A stretch of DNA of 64,000 bases from Epithemia pelagica (GCA_946965045.2 OX337237.1:1860001-1924000), one strand, 5' to 3'. Counted from the first letter of the stretch, positions 11,277-22,949 are shown. Notes: generated by a model not told the origin, from the letters alone. Numbers and translations are program-made.

Positions 11277-14200
11277 TTGGATGGGTACATCGATGGAACA
11301 CCCATTCCAGACCACCCAATGCCTCGCTCTTCTTTCCCAGGCTTCTCAACTACCGCTCCGTCTCCTCGACCTGCCTCGCTCCTCGACGAATCCTTCTCGT
11401 CGATCGGCAACGACGATCCTCTCTCTCTCTACCTCTCGTTTGAACAAAACACGAGTGAGAATGAGAACGACAGTCTTGCATCCTTTACCAATACAAATAA
11501 CTTGCATCACCGATATGTGCCGACGGACCACGAAGACATGGACGACAGCCAAGACGACACCATGTCCCCATCACACACTATCACTTTGGCCGCCTTTGAC
11601 TATGGAAAATGGCTTCACCAGCCCGATGAATTTCTCTCCAACGAAAATTATGGAGAGACTTCAGCCCCAGCAGCAAATTTGACCACTGTGGACCAAAGTG
11701 TAGAGGATACTCCGGTAGAGGAATACGTTGAAATCTACCTTGCTAAGTATCAGTGGGAACACCAAGACCAAACGCCCCGTACCAAGCGAGCCAGTCGTGA
11801 ATCCCCCAAGCCTAACCATCCGGATTCCGCCTTGCTCCACATTTTTCTTGGTATGGTCTTGTCCCTTCTCTTCCTCCTACCCGGTATCCCTTGGCTTTGT
11901 CCTATCCCTACTCCCGTCCATGTGGGTACCCCATCTACTCTTGGCCTATCCTATCTCCTCAACAGCACAGTCTACTTTGAAAAGGGCTACAACAACTTAT
12001 CAAAAGGGATCTACGAGCTCATGACAGCTATTTTACTACACCCCTTCTACAAGTATGCCTTCATCGTCTGGACCACGTGCTGGTTGATTGTTGGGTCTTA
12101 CCTTCTTTTAGCATCCAACAAGACCAAGAACCCCGGCCGTTTCACCACTGCTCGACCGACACATCACCGCAAGTCCGAGCCACCGGCCAACCGGAATCGT
12201 GGCACCCCACGGGCATCCCTTTGGAGTTTGATGGTTTTTTCGGTTTGTGTGTTGTTGCATATCATTGGCTCTCTTGTTGGGTTCTCTTGGCAGACTGTCA
12301 AAAGCGAAGAGGGAGAAAGCGTACAGGCAAAAAGGAATAAGCGTCGCATTCGTCGTCGCCAGCGCAAACAACAACAAAAACAACAATTCCGCCTCGCTTG
12401 CCCGAACACACCAACACCTTGTTCAACAACAACAACACATTTCCAACCTTCGGCTCCAGCTATGCCAGCGCCACGACCATTACGTACCCATCCATATCGG
12501 GAACAGAACATCAGAAACAAGCGATTCTCGCCAAACAAGCCGCGTGCTTCTCACTTTTACCCTGTAAACACTCAAGAGGCACAAGCGTCAGTATACATGG
12601 CAGTTGCAAACGAAGACATTTCAGCACCTCTTCAAGCCCCTACCAAACTTCGCAACGCCATGCCACCCAATGCATCCTATCCTATTATTTGGGATTCCGG
12701 AGCATCCATCTCAATCTCGTGTCGACCCGAAGATTTCGTCGAACCGGTCACACCTGTACCACGGCTCAAAATCAAAGGTATTTCAAAGGATAAAATCACC
12801 GTCGTCGGCAAAGGTACAGTCTTGTGGAACGTACTTGACACAAATGGAAACCTCCGCTCACTCAAACTACCAGCTCTCTTGGTTCCTAAAGCAAAAACAC
12901 GTCTTTTGTCAGTTCAAAGCCTCCTCCAAAAATACAATGGAGAAAAGATCGAACAAGACGGCACAAAACTTACCCTTTCTGGACTCAAAGACGACAAGAC
13001 CCGTGGACCAGTTTGTGTTCGAGTCAACACCTTGAATAACCTTCCCATGTCGTACGGATACGACATGGGACACATCCACACAAGCACCCAAGCCCTGACA
13101 TCCATTGTCCAGACCACCTCCATCCACAACCATAACCTCGCAGAGCCAGCCAAAGAACTCCTCCGTTGGCATGAAAGACTCGGCCATCTTGGTTTTAAAA
13201 AGGTACAGTTCCTCCTCAGAACCGGCATCCTTGCCACCTCTGAGTCCACGCGTCGACTACACACAGCCGCAGCAAATCTAACAATTCTGCCTCTTTGTGC
13301 AGCCTGTCAATACGGAAAACAAAAGCGACGACCCTCTCCAGGAATCACACACAAGTTAGTCAAAGACAGAAACACAATCACAAAACAAAATAATCTCTAC
13401 CCAGGACAATGCATCTCAGTGGATCATTTCAACTGCTCCACAAAAGGCCGCCTTTTCACATCACACGGCAAAACCAAAAATGAAGACATGTATGTTGGAG
13501 GCGCAATTTTTGTCAACCACGCGTCTGGATACACTTGGATCGGATTCCAATCACACCTCAACACTCACGAAACCTTAACTGTCAAAAATTCTTATGAACT
13601 CTTCTGTCGTGATGTAGGAGTAGTTCCCACACAATATCTAACCGACAATGGTGGGGCGTTAACATCAGGCGGTTACACCCGGAACCTCCAACAGTTTGCT
13701 CAAGTCTACCGTTTTGCAGGAGTAGGAGCACACCATCACGCTGGAGTGGCTGAAAGGGCCATTCAAACAATAATGTCCATAGCACGCACTATGATGCTGC
13801 ACTCTGCCATACACTGGCCTCAATTGTGCGACCCCTCTCTATGGCCTATGGCAGTAACGCATGCCACCTTTCTCTACAATCACATACCAAGTACCGAGAC
13901 AGGCATTAGCCCCCATGATTTATTTACAAAAATTCGATGGGAACAAAGAAAGTTCCACGATCTCCACGTATGGGGATGTCCTGTATATGTCTTAGACAAG
14001 GAAATAGCAGATGGGAAGAAACTTCCACGATGGAAACCACGATCTACCAGGTGTATGCTAATGGGACTTAGCCAGAGACATGCTAGCACAGCCGCTCTAG
14101 TACTAAATCCTCAAACCGGCTCTATCACCCCACAATTTCACGTAGTTTATGATGATTGGTTAAGCACAATAGCAACTGATCCTGAAGATCTTCCCGACTT

Positions 14201-16429
14201 TAATTCTGACGAATGGCACAAGCTATTTGGAGAATCTAACTACCAGTACATCGAAGATGACAGTGACACTCATCAAGATGACACTCCACCTAATCCACAA
14301 GATTCCAACGCACTATTAGATTTCAATACTTGAAAGTCTACCACAGCTAGCGCCATGGACCTAGCTACACCACCTACTCCTTTGCCAACACCCTCCGATC
14401 CTCCAACCCAGAACCCGTTTCCGAGGTCAGCTCCCAGCTCGTCACCAATCGAGTCTCTAACCACGACTCCTGATAGTCCCGTGTCCCCTCAATTCCTTCC
14501 TCAGAGGGAGAACACACCGGTAACTAATACTACCTCTAAAACCGCTGACCCCTCAATCACTCCATGACGCCTCACTATCTCAACCCCTTCTCAGAGGGAG
14601 CAATACCCCTCTCAGAGGGAACAATCCATTCCTACAAAACCTCCCTCTCCAAGACCAGCTAAGGTGCCCACTCCTAGATCTTCACCAATCAAAGATCCAC
14701 ATAGCAAGCCACTTTGAGGTACTAGGCGATCCTCTAGAGTCTCCAAACGACCTACTAGACTCATTGAAGAAAACAACTTGGCGCAAATTCCTGCTCTACC
14801 TACCTCTCATACACCAAGCGATCTTTTAGGTGCCTTCAAAGCATCCTTATCCGACGCCGACACCTTGTCTTACGACGAGGCCATGCGAGATTCAGCAGTA
14901 GAAAAATGGAAAACAGCAGCCGAAAATGAAATTCAAGAATTAGAATCCAAAAACACATGTGTAGAAGTACCTCAAAACGAAGCCACGTCTAGGATCCTAC
15001 CAGGAACCTGGGTGTTCAAGCGAAAACGTTCTCCAGATGGAGAAATCACCAAACACAAAGCCAGATACTGCGTGCGCGGTGACCTACAAGAAACAGAAGA
15101 AGAAAACTACTCACCAGTGGTACATTGGAGTTCCATTCGAACTATACTTACTCTTAGTCTAGTACTTCAGTGGGAATTAGCCTGCATTGACTTCAACAAT
15201 GCTTTCGTTCAAGCCACTTTAGAAGAACTAATCTGGATCCATCTACCTAGAGGATTCAGGTCCAAGTTAGGAAAACACTCATGTCTAAGACTGAAGAAAA
15301 GTCTATACGGATTATCGTCAGCACCTAGACTTTGGTACGACCACCAAGTTAAAGCCCTCCTTGAAGATGGTTTCCAAATAGGTTCCCATGATAATTGCCT
15401 GCTCTTCAAGCACAACATAATTATCTTTCTATGGGTAGATGACTGCGGAGTATGTTCACCAAAACTGGACTTAATTGATGCACTCATACTACGACTTCAA
15501 AAGAAAGGTCTTTCCTTGAAGAAAGAAGGAAATTTCACAGACTATTTGGGAATAAATTTTGTTCGTACCAACAATAAATCAATTACAATGACACAAAAAG
15601 GGCTCATCTCCAAAGTCATAGAAACAACTGGTATGAAGGACTGCAACCCAAATTGGACACCGGCAACTCAACTTGCCTTAGGAAGCGATCCCGAAGGGGA
15701 ACCTATGAAAGAGAACTGACACTATAGTTCTGTTGTAGGAATGCTACTCTACCTAGCAACAAACACTAGGCCAGACATAGCCTTTGCAGTTAGCCAAGTA
15801 GCCCGTTTCAACTCAGCACCTAAGAAATCCCATGCTGCTGCTGTTAAAACCATCGTGCGCTACTTAGCACAAACGCATGACAAAGGAACAATCTTCACTC
15901 CAACCACCGATTTTAAGCTTGATTGTTATGTAGATGCTGATTTTGCGGCACTACATGGACGAGAAGAACAGGACAATCCAAACAGTACAAAATCACGTAC
16001 AGGATATATCCTTTCATTCTGTGGATGTCCTTTGATCTGGCGATCTCAACTTCAATCATCGGTAGCCCTTAGCACTCTCCAAGCTGAAATCACGCTCTTT
16101 CTCAAGCTATGCGACGTGTGATAGCAACTAGACGAGTTATCAAAGAAGTGTTAGAAAATCTAGAAATTCCCTTTGATTCTCCCACGAAACATTCAGAAGT
16201 GTTCGAAGACAATAGTGGAGCTTACTATTTAGCCACAAAACAACGTCTTACACCTCGAACCAAGCACTTCAACACCTACCTGCATTTCTTCTGGGAACAC
16301 GTTGGAGATCATCCAGGAGGTGTAAAGGTAAGTATGGTAAACACTGAACAACAACTTGCTGATTATCTAACTAAATGCCAAGGACAAGAACTATTCGAGA
16401 AATGTCGCCAGTTGAACCAAGGATGGTGA
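11277..16429 (+). pseudogene. Pol region of element 1 with a preceding membrane-like domain
   Basis: Numbered from 11277, residues about 187-208, 244-280 and 315-340 are strongly hydrophobic. Then come protease (IIWDSGAS, Asp about 473), the HHCC zinc site (LLRWHERLGHLG ... CAACQYGK, about 629-675), and integrase with D about 715 (SVDHF), D about 789 (TDNGG) and E about 825 (AERAIQ). TGA codons interrupt the frame at 14331, 14565 and 14715. Reverse transcriptase follows with the catalytic box WVDD at 15432-15443. A TGA at 15717 replaces a Trp codon found in element 2. RNase H starts with VDADFA and ends near 16429 after a one-base deletion close to 16094. Motif order is that of Ty1/copia. All four in-frame stops are UGA. 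Confidence 0.9.
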
Positions 16430-16485
16430 ATTCGCTCACAAACATGTCACTCATTCCAAAATGTTATGTCCTCCATGAGAGGGAG

Positions 16486-17188
16486 AGTTAAGACATAGCG
16501 AAATATCACCATGCTAGGAACTCTAGCCCACATAGTCAAGGTAGATACCCTGGCATATCTAGTCGTCCTGTTTGAGTCATAAGATGAAGATTCGAGTGAC
16601 GAAAGATACGAAGAAGATGCCACCGCGCTCTCTGGGTTCTCTTCGTCACACTTCCGAATCCATCGATCTAAGTCTTCAACATCAGGGCACTAATAATATT
16701 ATTTCCGTTCGGAAGCGACGTGTGTGCTAGGGGTTAAGTGTCGCCTGTCGACCGAACCCACGCCCTTCGTCCACATTTAGAAGAAATCACTCTAACACAT
16801 ATGTAAGCTGCACGATAGACTTAGAGACAGAACATCCGATCCATAGATAAGCCAATACGGAAATTGAATCCTAGATAGTGGACTTACATGGTCGAATGTA
16901 GCTGATGAAGTGGCCTTTGGCGCCACATCATTCAGGATCATTGAAGAACGATCCTAGGGATGAAGTTCCAAGAAATCATTCCTGGAACGATCATCAAGTA
17001 AACAATACAATCTAGAAATAAACTCACTCTTTTATAAAACAAGAAAGTTGCAAGCAACCTTCCTGTAAGAGCATACGAAGGTGAGGGCCCCATCGTCGTA
17101 CTACATCTAGAGCTACAAGAGAGAAAAACTAACACATTGATCTGCACCTAGTTTTATCTCCCAGTTAGACAAGAGCTGATACTCTTAA
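16486..17188 (+). repeat. 3' LTR of element 1 (703 bp)
   Basis: It follows a purine-rich tract (GAGAGGGAG, about 16477-16485) that would prime plus-strand synthesis. It begins AGTTAAGACATAG and ends GATACTCTTAA, and lacks 12 bp present in the 5' LTR. Confidence 0.92.
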
Positions 17189-17195
17189 ATGATAG
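17189..17195. repeat. Right target-site duplication of element 1
   Basis: ATGATAG matches 7520-7526 on the other side of the element. Confidence 0.65.
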
Positions 17196-17407
17196 CCTGC
17201 ATGACAAAGGCTCGGCCACGAGGTTCCTAAGAAAGTATTTAAATAGAAAGAAGACTTAGACAATCATTGCTCTATGTTATCAATATCCGCGAATCTCACC
17301 CATCACCCCATACATTCTTGGGGGGAAGGGAATTGTCTGGTTTCGGAGTAATAGACCGGTTCGTAAAACAAGAAAAACGTTACGGCGTATTATTCTCAAA
17401 AGCGTCT

Positions 17408-17680
17408 GGACAACGGCTTTCCAACGAGTCATTGAATGTTGCAATCCGACTTACAGGTATAAAGTTAGGTAGGAAAGTCGTAGAGGGTGCTGGAAAAACA
17501 ACCAAAAGCAGCCCAAATTTCAAAATCACGTCTCTTCTGAATGACAAGAGCAATCAACCCGAACAAAGGTGCCGATAGCATCGTCTCGACAACAAGGGCC
17601 TTCCAACGAGCCATTGAACGTTGCAATCCAACTTACAGCTATAAAGTAAGGTAGGAAAGTTGTTGAGGGTGCTGGAAAAG
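17408..17680. repeat. Direct repeat, about 91 bp, two copies 180 bp apart
   Basis: Copies at 17408-17498 and 17588-17680 share TTGAA(T/C)GTTGCAATCC, GTAGGAAAGT and GAGGGTGCTGGAAAA. The divergence shows an old duplication. No coding potential is evident. Confidence 0.8.
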
Positions 17681-17793
17681 GAAGAAAAGGCTGTTGGGAG
17701 AGTTTTTTGTTGTTCTGAGAGTGGGTTTTTTGGCTGGTCTCATGCTAGTAAGAAGGTAGCAGGTGATTTGCTTCGGGAGGCTGATGGAAGAGG

Positions 17794-17955
17794 GGCAGTT
17801 GATACACGTGCCTTGACACGTGCCTGGAGCAGCAGTATGGGAGGGTGACAGGCATGTGTGGCCACATGGGGACTGGCAGTTGATACACATGCCTTGACAC
17901 GTGCCTGGAGCAGCAGCATGGGAGGGCGACAGGCGTGTGAGGCCACATGGGGACT
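17794..17955. repeat. 81-bp tandem duplication
   Basis: Units start at 17794 and 17875 (GGCAGTTGATACAC...). Each contains CCTTGACACGTGCCTGGAGC and ends in GGCCACATGGGGACT. A few substitutions separate them. Nothing gene-like is visible from here to about 18670 beyond short frames. Confidence 0.9.
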
Positions 17956-18672
17956 GTTCTTATGCGACTGACAGCGACTAAAAACTGGGTGTGGTTAATT
18001 GGGATGGGTACTTCAAAGTTTTGTATATAATTCTTCCGCACTTCAATAATCGCCCGGAAACAACATATAGTACTTGTTAATACGTGCCTTCTGCCCATGG
18101 TCATGTTTATTCCAGAAGACACGTTGTTCCATACCACGAACATCAGGGAACAGAGTTGGTAAAGGAGCATTGGCAGACTCGCGCACCGTACTGTCTGTAT
18201 ACATCATACGACCCAAATCACCAGGGTTGTCTTGTGTCGTGAAAGTCTATTGCAGCCTTCAAATTCTTAGTTTATGAGATGCATGAAGTATATTATACCA
18301 AAAACTGAATATCAATCTTTCTAAGTTATCTTGTTGTACTATGCCGAAAACATTGACATATGTTTGGAATATGACAGATCGTATAACACCAATATTGACA
18401 GTCGAGAAATATTCACTCTGGTGAGTGATTCCCTTCAAGACTCGCCATGGATATGGGCGGAGCACTTCATTCTCCGCTATGCACGCACAACTGCGACTGG
18501 AAGAAAACCACAAGGGAGATGACCAGTTTTATTCTTGGGAAACAGAGAATGAGGAACTTTGTACATTGGAAGTGAATTCCGAAGTTGGAAGTTTGTGGCC
18601 TGCAATTGGTTTGCAGCCTGCGATTGGTGAGGCAAACCAATTGACTTCGAGAAACTGTACTTCTCCGATTAT

Positions 18673-18996
18673 ATGAGCGTGCGGCAAAGTTATGAAGAAA
18701 GGAAGACAATCCGAATGACATGCAATACGAAAGCAGACGAAGCGTTTTGCCCCATCGGAGTGACGAAGAGAACAGAGCCGTTGACGGATAGGTCCGACAT
18801 GAAAGACTTCATGACCTCATTCTTCGTCGAGTCTGGCATTGCAATCAATCTTCAGGGTCAGGAAGCAAACCAGCACACAGTGTTTCAGAGCATGGAATCA
18901 ATTTGTGACCCGCCATTATTGCAGCAACATGAGCGAATACAACACATTTGTGCAGCAAACAGAGTGGCACGTGATTGGGATAGAAACGTACCCTGA
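18673..18996 (+). CDS. Hypothetical ORF, 107 residues
   Basis: ATG at 18673. The protein is charged and without a recognised domain (SYEERKTIRMTCNTK, GVTKRTEPLTDRSDMKDF). It lies about 180 bp upstream of the SET-like fragment on the same strand, in a different context but similar base composition. The two could be exons of one decayed gene. No clear splice sites were settled on. Confidence 0.3.
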   Translation: MSVRQSYEERKTIRMTCNTKADEAFCPIGVTKRTEPLTDRSDMKDFMTSFFVESGIAINLQGQEANQHTVFQSMESICDPPLLQQHERIQHICAANRVARDWDRNVP

Positions 18997-19175
18997 AGAT
19001 GTCCATAGTAGGAAGTCCCATTGATGGTGGTGACATCAATGGTGACATCAAATGGCATGGAATGACAAATGGCATGGAATGTAATGCGAGATGAAGTCAG
19101 TGTTGGTATTGAGGACGACTTACTAACAAGTGAGGTGGCGAAACAATCTGATCCATTGTCAGAGGTAGCTTGCTG

Positions 19176-19754
19176 ATGTATTTCTTGTTGAAGAATGATC
19201 CGGAGTTCACATTTATGCTCAGGAAGATCCCTCTGTTTACTGCCAAGAAGTCAGGGCGGCAAGAAATTGACGGCAACGAAGACAGAGGGTATGGTCTGTT
19301 TACAGCTCGGGACTATGAAGGGAACCAGGTCATTGATGTCTACGCCGGCTTCGATATTACTTCGCAAATGGTCCATCGGACCGAATATGCTCACCAGTTC
19401 GGAAGTGATTGCACCATTCAGCTGGACAACGAGGATTTCTGTTTCATGGGGATACAGTTTTTCAACGACCCCTACTACCCCCTCTACGAAAAGGGTGAAA
19501 CACCGGACGAGTCAGACAAGCTCTACAACGTTGTTAGTATGCTCTTGGTGTATTGCAACTATTGCAAGAAATGGCCGATTAGAAGAGTAAGGTCAGTTGT
19601 GCCTGCTTTTTCTTGGCCTCTTCATCAGTTTACTGTCTCAGTATCCGGAATGGACACTCCCATCTCCTTGGCCCGAGTGTTGGAGTCGCGGCGAAAGGAG
19701 CGGAATGAAGAGTACTTAAGGGCCACATCACTGGGAAAAGATGCAATTATGTAG
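19176..19754 (+). CDS. SET-domain-like protein or fragment, 192 residues
   Basis: SET domains transfer methyl groups to lysines. The frame from ATG 19176 has GYGLFTARDYEGNQVIDVYAG near residues 44-64, matching the G-x-GLFA-x-x-D-x-x-x-G-x-x-I-x-x-Y-x-G start of SET domains. After that come EYAHQFGSDCTIQLDN and a GIQFFNDPYYP segment where SET proteins have G-x-x-x-x-x-N-H-S. The usual Asn-His-Ser is thus Asn-Asp-Pro, and the Cys-rich post-SET tail is not seen. Methyltransferase activity is therefore uncertain. A C-terminal helical, charged tail follows. It may be an exon of a larger gene or a divergent SET-like family. Confidence 0.45.
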   Translation: MYFLLKNDPEFTFMLRKIPLFTAKKSGRQEIDGNEDRGYGLFTARDYEGNQVIDVYAGFDITSQMVHRTEYAHQFGSDCTIQLDNEDFCFMGIQFFNDPYYPLYEKGETPDESDKLYNVVSMLLVYCNYCKKWPIRRVRSVVPAFSWPLHQFTVSVSGMDTPISLARVLESRRKERNEEYLRATSLGKDAIM

Positions 19755-20777
19755 AGTAAAGGGAGGTGAGAAGAAGGTGGAGTAGATTGTCAATTTTATT
19801 GCATGTGGTGACTTTTCCATTTTGATGAAGCATGAGAGGGCCTATGTGTCTGTTCTTATCCGGGAAGAGGATGGCAGCTCTTCTTACCCACTGCCTGACT
19901 TGGAGTTCGCTTGATGTAATGTTGACCGAAGGAAGGAGGTGGGTACATTCTATGTGTTCTCCCTTGACCTGACCCCAGAGTACAATGATGATGGCGTTGT
20001 TGTGAGATATAGCATCACCATGTGTGATGATTCTTTCAAGATCAAGGAGCAGGCCCTCAAGCCTTCTGGCACTCCATGGTATATTTTGTAAGGTGGGTTT
20101 CAACATCACAGGAACCATTCTTAAAAGGGGTGAGTGGCAAGAATGTTATGACGGGTATGAAATTTCCTGTATAGTCAGGTGGGACACATATACAGGTAAA
20201 ACTGTGGGTGGAATGAACTAACATGTTAGGAGTTGGGTGACTGTGCAGTTTCTGAATCACACAAACACATACCCTTCTTATGAAGGGGCATGAATGGCAA
20301 TGCCATGATAGGGAATGGTACTGGAGAGTAAGTTGGAGTGACAATAACATACTCTGCCCTCCAGAAAGGTGTTTATGTTTAGAGAGGTGAAATATGAACA
20401 AGAAACATTGAAATGGACATTCTTCCCGATGCGAGCAACAAGGAAGACTCAAACTCTTGGTCCGTTGTTGACCGCGAGCCATCCAATGGCACCCATGTTG
20501 CCAACTTCATGTCCATCACCAACAACGACATTTCCCTTGGATCCTTCCATGATGACGATTTGTACTTGTCCTTGCCCACTATCACCTCCTGCCACAACTT
20601 GATTGACAACGCTGACGAAATGAGATCTGAGCACGCTGCGTGAATGTCGATCACACATAGCCACAAATGCAAATCAGTTGAGCTTGAAATGGATGGTTGG
20701 CTCTGAATGACACCATTGAAAACAATTCAGCACAAGGTGCTTTTAAAGACATCAGGTATTATGGGAAAATTTGCCAT
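19755..20777. other. No convincing gene
   Basis: Only short frames overlap here on both strands. The best is an ATG frame at 20413-20643 (76 residues, Asp- and Ser-rich), which shows no recognised domain and shares the stretch with minus-strand frames of equal length. Confidence 0.5.
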
Positions 20778-21029
20778 TCACCAAATGTTTGTTCTACAAT
20801 GTTGTAAATGTTCCTCCACCAGAAGGGTGGAACTGACTACGATACCCAGCCTGGGACAGGTACTGATGGACCTTGACCATGACAGCACTCATGTCGACGT
20901 GTTTATGATAGTTCAAACCTATGTGTCCAACAAAAACACACCATGCCAGACTAAAGGCACTCACCAAATGTTTGTTTTACAATGTCCTAAATGTTCCTCC
21001 ACCAGAAGGGTGGGACTGACTACGATACC
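20778..21029. repeat. 69-bp direct repeat, copies 183 bp apart
   Basis: Copies at 20778-20846 and 20961-21029 (TCACCAAATGTTTGTT ... GACTACGATACC) differ at a handful of bases. Confidence 0.88.
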
Positions 21030-21498
21030 AGGCCACACCATGCCAGACAAAGGCACAGGTAAGATTCTGCAAGGATATACAAAGCCTTCGAGGAAGACTC
21101 CTCTCTTTTTCTTCAATGCTCATTGAATTGCTGTAGGAGATGGTTCACTTTTGTTGCATTAGATGGCCAAATCACTTCACCTCCAGTGACTCTTTGCTGT
21201 CCACCACTGAAATTTCACAGTTGGTGGAGTTATGGGGAGTGACTCCAGAAGCGAAGACAATCACCACCACCACATGTTTTTGTTTCTTTTGATCAATCCA
21301 CTGGTTGGCCATGTGGAGGGGGACCCAATTCCTCATCATGGTAGCCTCATCCCCTGAATTCAGCTTCATTTTTGCCTCTACCTCCATTTTTGTCATCACT
21401 TTGGCGTATCCCTTTGCCAGGGGGGTCCATTGTGCGTTTCTCACTGGAGTCATGGTCATCACTGCGATGACTCTCAAGTTTGGTTGTCTCTCAAGTTT

Positions 21499-21643
21499 GG
21501 TTTTCTTTGTCTCTAAAAAACCAAAAACCAAAAACCAAAAATTAGTTAGTAACAATTAGGAGTCTTTAATTGGATGGTTTTCTTTGTCTCTAAATAACCA
21601 AAAACCAAAATTAGTTAGTAACAATTAGGAGTCTTTAATTGGA
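21499..21643. repeat. Tandem duplication, about 70-77 bp
   Basis: Units begin at 21499 and 21576 (GGTTTTCTTTGTCTCTAA). Both contain CCAAAAACCAAAA and TTAGTTAGTAACAATTAGGA. The first unit is longer because it has one more CCAAAAA step. Confidence 0.9.
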
Positions 21644-21657
21644 CGGGAAACTATACC

Positions 21658-21830
21658 ATCCCGTCCTGCAGAAGCAGTTCCATCATTTCTTTCATTTATC
21701 TTCTGTGTCAAAGCAAAGTAGCTCATAGTATCATGCTTTTTTTGCATCCCGTCCTGCAGCAGCAGTTCCATCATTACTTTCATTCATCTTCTGTGTCAAA
21801 GCAAAGTAGCTCATAGTATCATGCTTTTTT
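21658..21830. repeat. 87-bp tandem duplication
   Basis: Units start at 21658 and 21745 (CATCCCGTCCTGCAG) and share GTGTCAAAGCAAAGTAGCTC and ATAGTATCATGC. The last motif is also the junction motif of the adjoining 83-bp array. Confidence 0.9.
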
Positions 21831-21832
21831 AT

Positions 21833-22130
21833 GTACAGGAGTCTTCAGCATTGTATCCTTCACACTTACTCTCACCTCCCTTTCACAGAACCTCATAGTA
21901 TCATGCTTTTTTGATGTGCAGGAGTCTTCAGCATTGTATCCTTCACACTTACTCCCACCTCCCTTTCACAGAACCTCATAGTATCATGCTTTTTTGATGT
22001 GCAGGAGTCTTCAGCATTGTATCCTTCACACTTACTCCCACCTCCCTTTCACAGAACCTCATAGTATCATGCTTTTTTGATGTGCAGGAGTCTTCAGCAT
22101 TGTATCCTTCACACTTACTCCCACCTCCCT
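21833..22130. repeat. 83-bp tandem array, nearly four copies
   Basis: Units start at 21833, 21916, 21999 and 22082, exactly 83 bp apart. Each contains CAGGAGTCTTCAGCATTGTA, CTTCACACTTACTC and CATAGTATCATGCTTTTTTG. Copies two and three are almost identical, indicating recent expansion or homogenisation. The fourth ends early, where CCCTCACTTTC begins unique sequence. Confidence 0.93.
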
Positions 22131-22564
22131 CACTTTCATGGGCTCTGTGGAAGTGAGGATCTGTTCGATTGGTACTGGAACCACCTTCTCCCACGTTTGT
22201 GTTTTGGTTTGATTCACACAAAAGGACACCACCACGTGTCGCAAACAGTCACGAATCGAGTACTTTGCTACTGCCTACGTTTTGAACAAGAGAATACGTC
22301 TGGGACTATACCACGCCAGCTTGAGAAACGGAAGTATTAAGTTGCACGGTTGGTTACCCTTCTATTCTATCCAAGACGACATAACCTGTCGTCCTTTGCC
22401 GGTTTCAGTCGGATTGTAACATGTTTTGTTTGTTGTGTTAACCGGTTCATACAAAAGGAAACCACCAAGCACGGCAAACAGTCAAGAACCTGGTTTGAAC
22501 ATTCATCCTCGTAGTGGTCTGATTATATTGGTCATTTGATGGTTTGGTCGTACTTTTGTCCATC

Positions 22565-22726
22565 ATGTTGTACGACAATGAAGATTACATGCTGAGAGAT
22601 CTCGTGACATACGAGCTAGTTCTCGACTGGTATCGTTCTCAATATGAAGACCGAAGGCAATGGTACGAATTCCGAGCTACACACCGAAGAGCTTATTACG
22701 GTCCTCCTCCCTATATGTTCTGGTGA
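22565..22726 (+). CDS. Short tyrosine- and arginine-rich ORF, 53 residues
   Basis: From ATG 22565 the protein is rich in Tyr, Arg and Trp (LDWYRSQYEDRRQWYEF, RAYYGPPPYMFW). Such bias is unusual for random frames, but no family was recognised and length is marginal. From 22136 to 22949 no other candidate gene is visible. Confidence 0.2.
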   Translation: MLYDNEDYMLRDLVTYELVLDWYRSQYEDRRQWYEFRATHRRAYYGPPPYMFW

Positions 22727-22949
22727 TTCCTTTGTCGAGACCCTTTAACATATTGATGTCTGTCTACCTATCATTGAAGACCGCGTCGCTGGAATTGAGT
22801 GTGATGGCACATATGATGACACGCGGCCCTCCATGTTGATGTGAGATTTTTAACACTCAGACCCTTCATGGAATGTTGTTACCACCCTTTGTTACCTCGT
22901 ATTTCAAACGTCATGCATCTTCGTTCCGAAACCGATGTACAGGGAATCG

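Larger units (their letters stand above)
7527..17188 (+). mobile_element. Ty1/copia LTR retrotransposon, element 1 (diatom type), coding region decayed
   Basis: Two LTRs flank gag and pol in the copia order: protease, integrase, reverse transcriptase, RNase H. LTRs start AGTT(A/C)AGACATAG and end GATACTCTTAA, and the element is bounded by ATGATAG on both sides. The LTRs differ by about three substitutions and one 12-bp indel, so insertion was recent. Despite that, gag has one stop and at least two frameshifts, and pol has four UGA codons and two frameshifts. Either the copied RNA was already defective and was mobilised in trans, or stops accumulated quickly. Its closest relative here is element 2 at 22950-32728. 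Confidence 0.93.

Noticed and set aside
21658-22135. CRISPR-like array
   Set aside because: The 83-bp and 87-bp units are contiguous with no unique spacers, and the DNA is eukaryotic; it is a tandem repeat.
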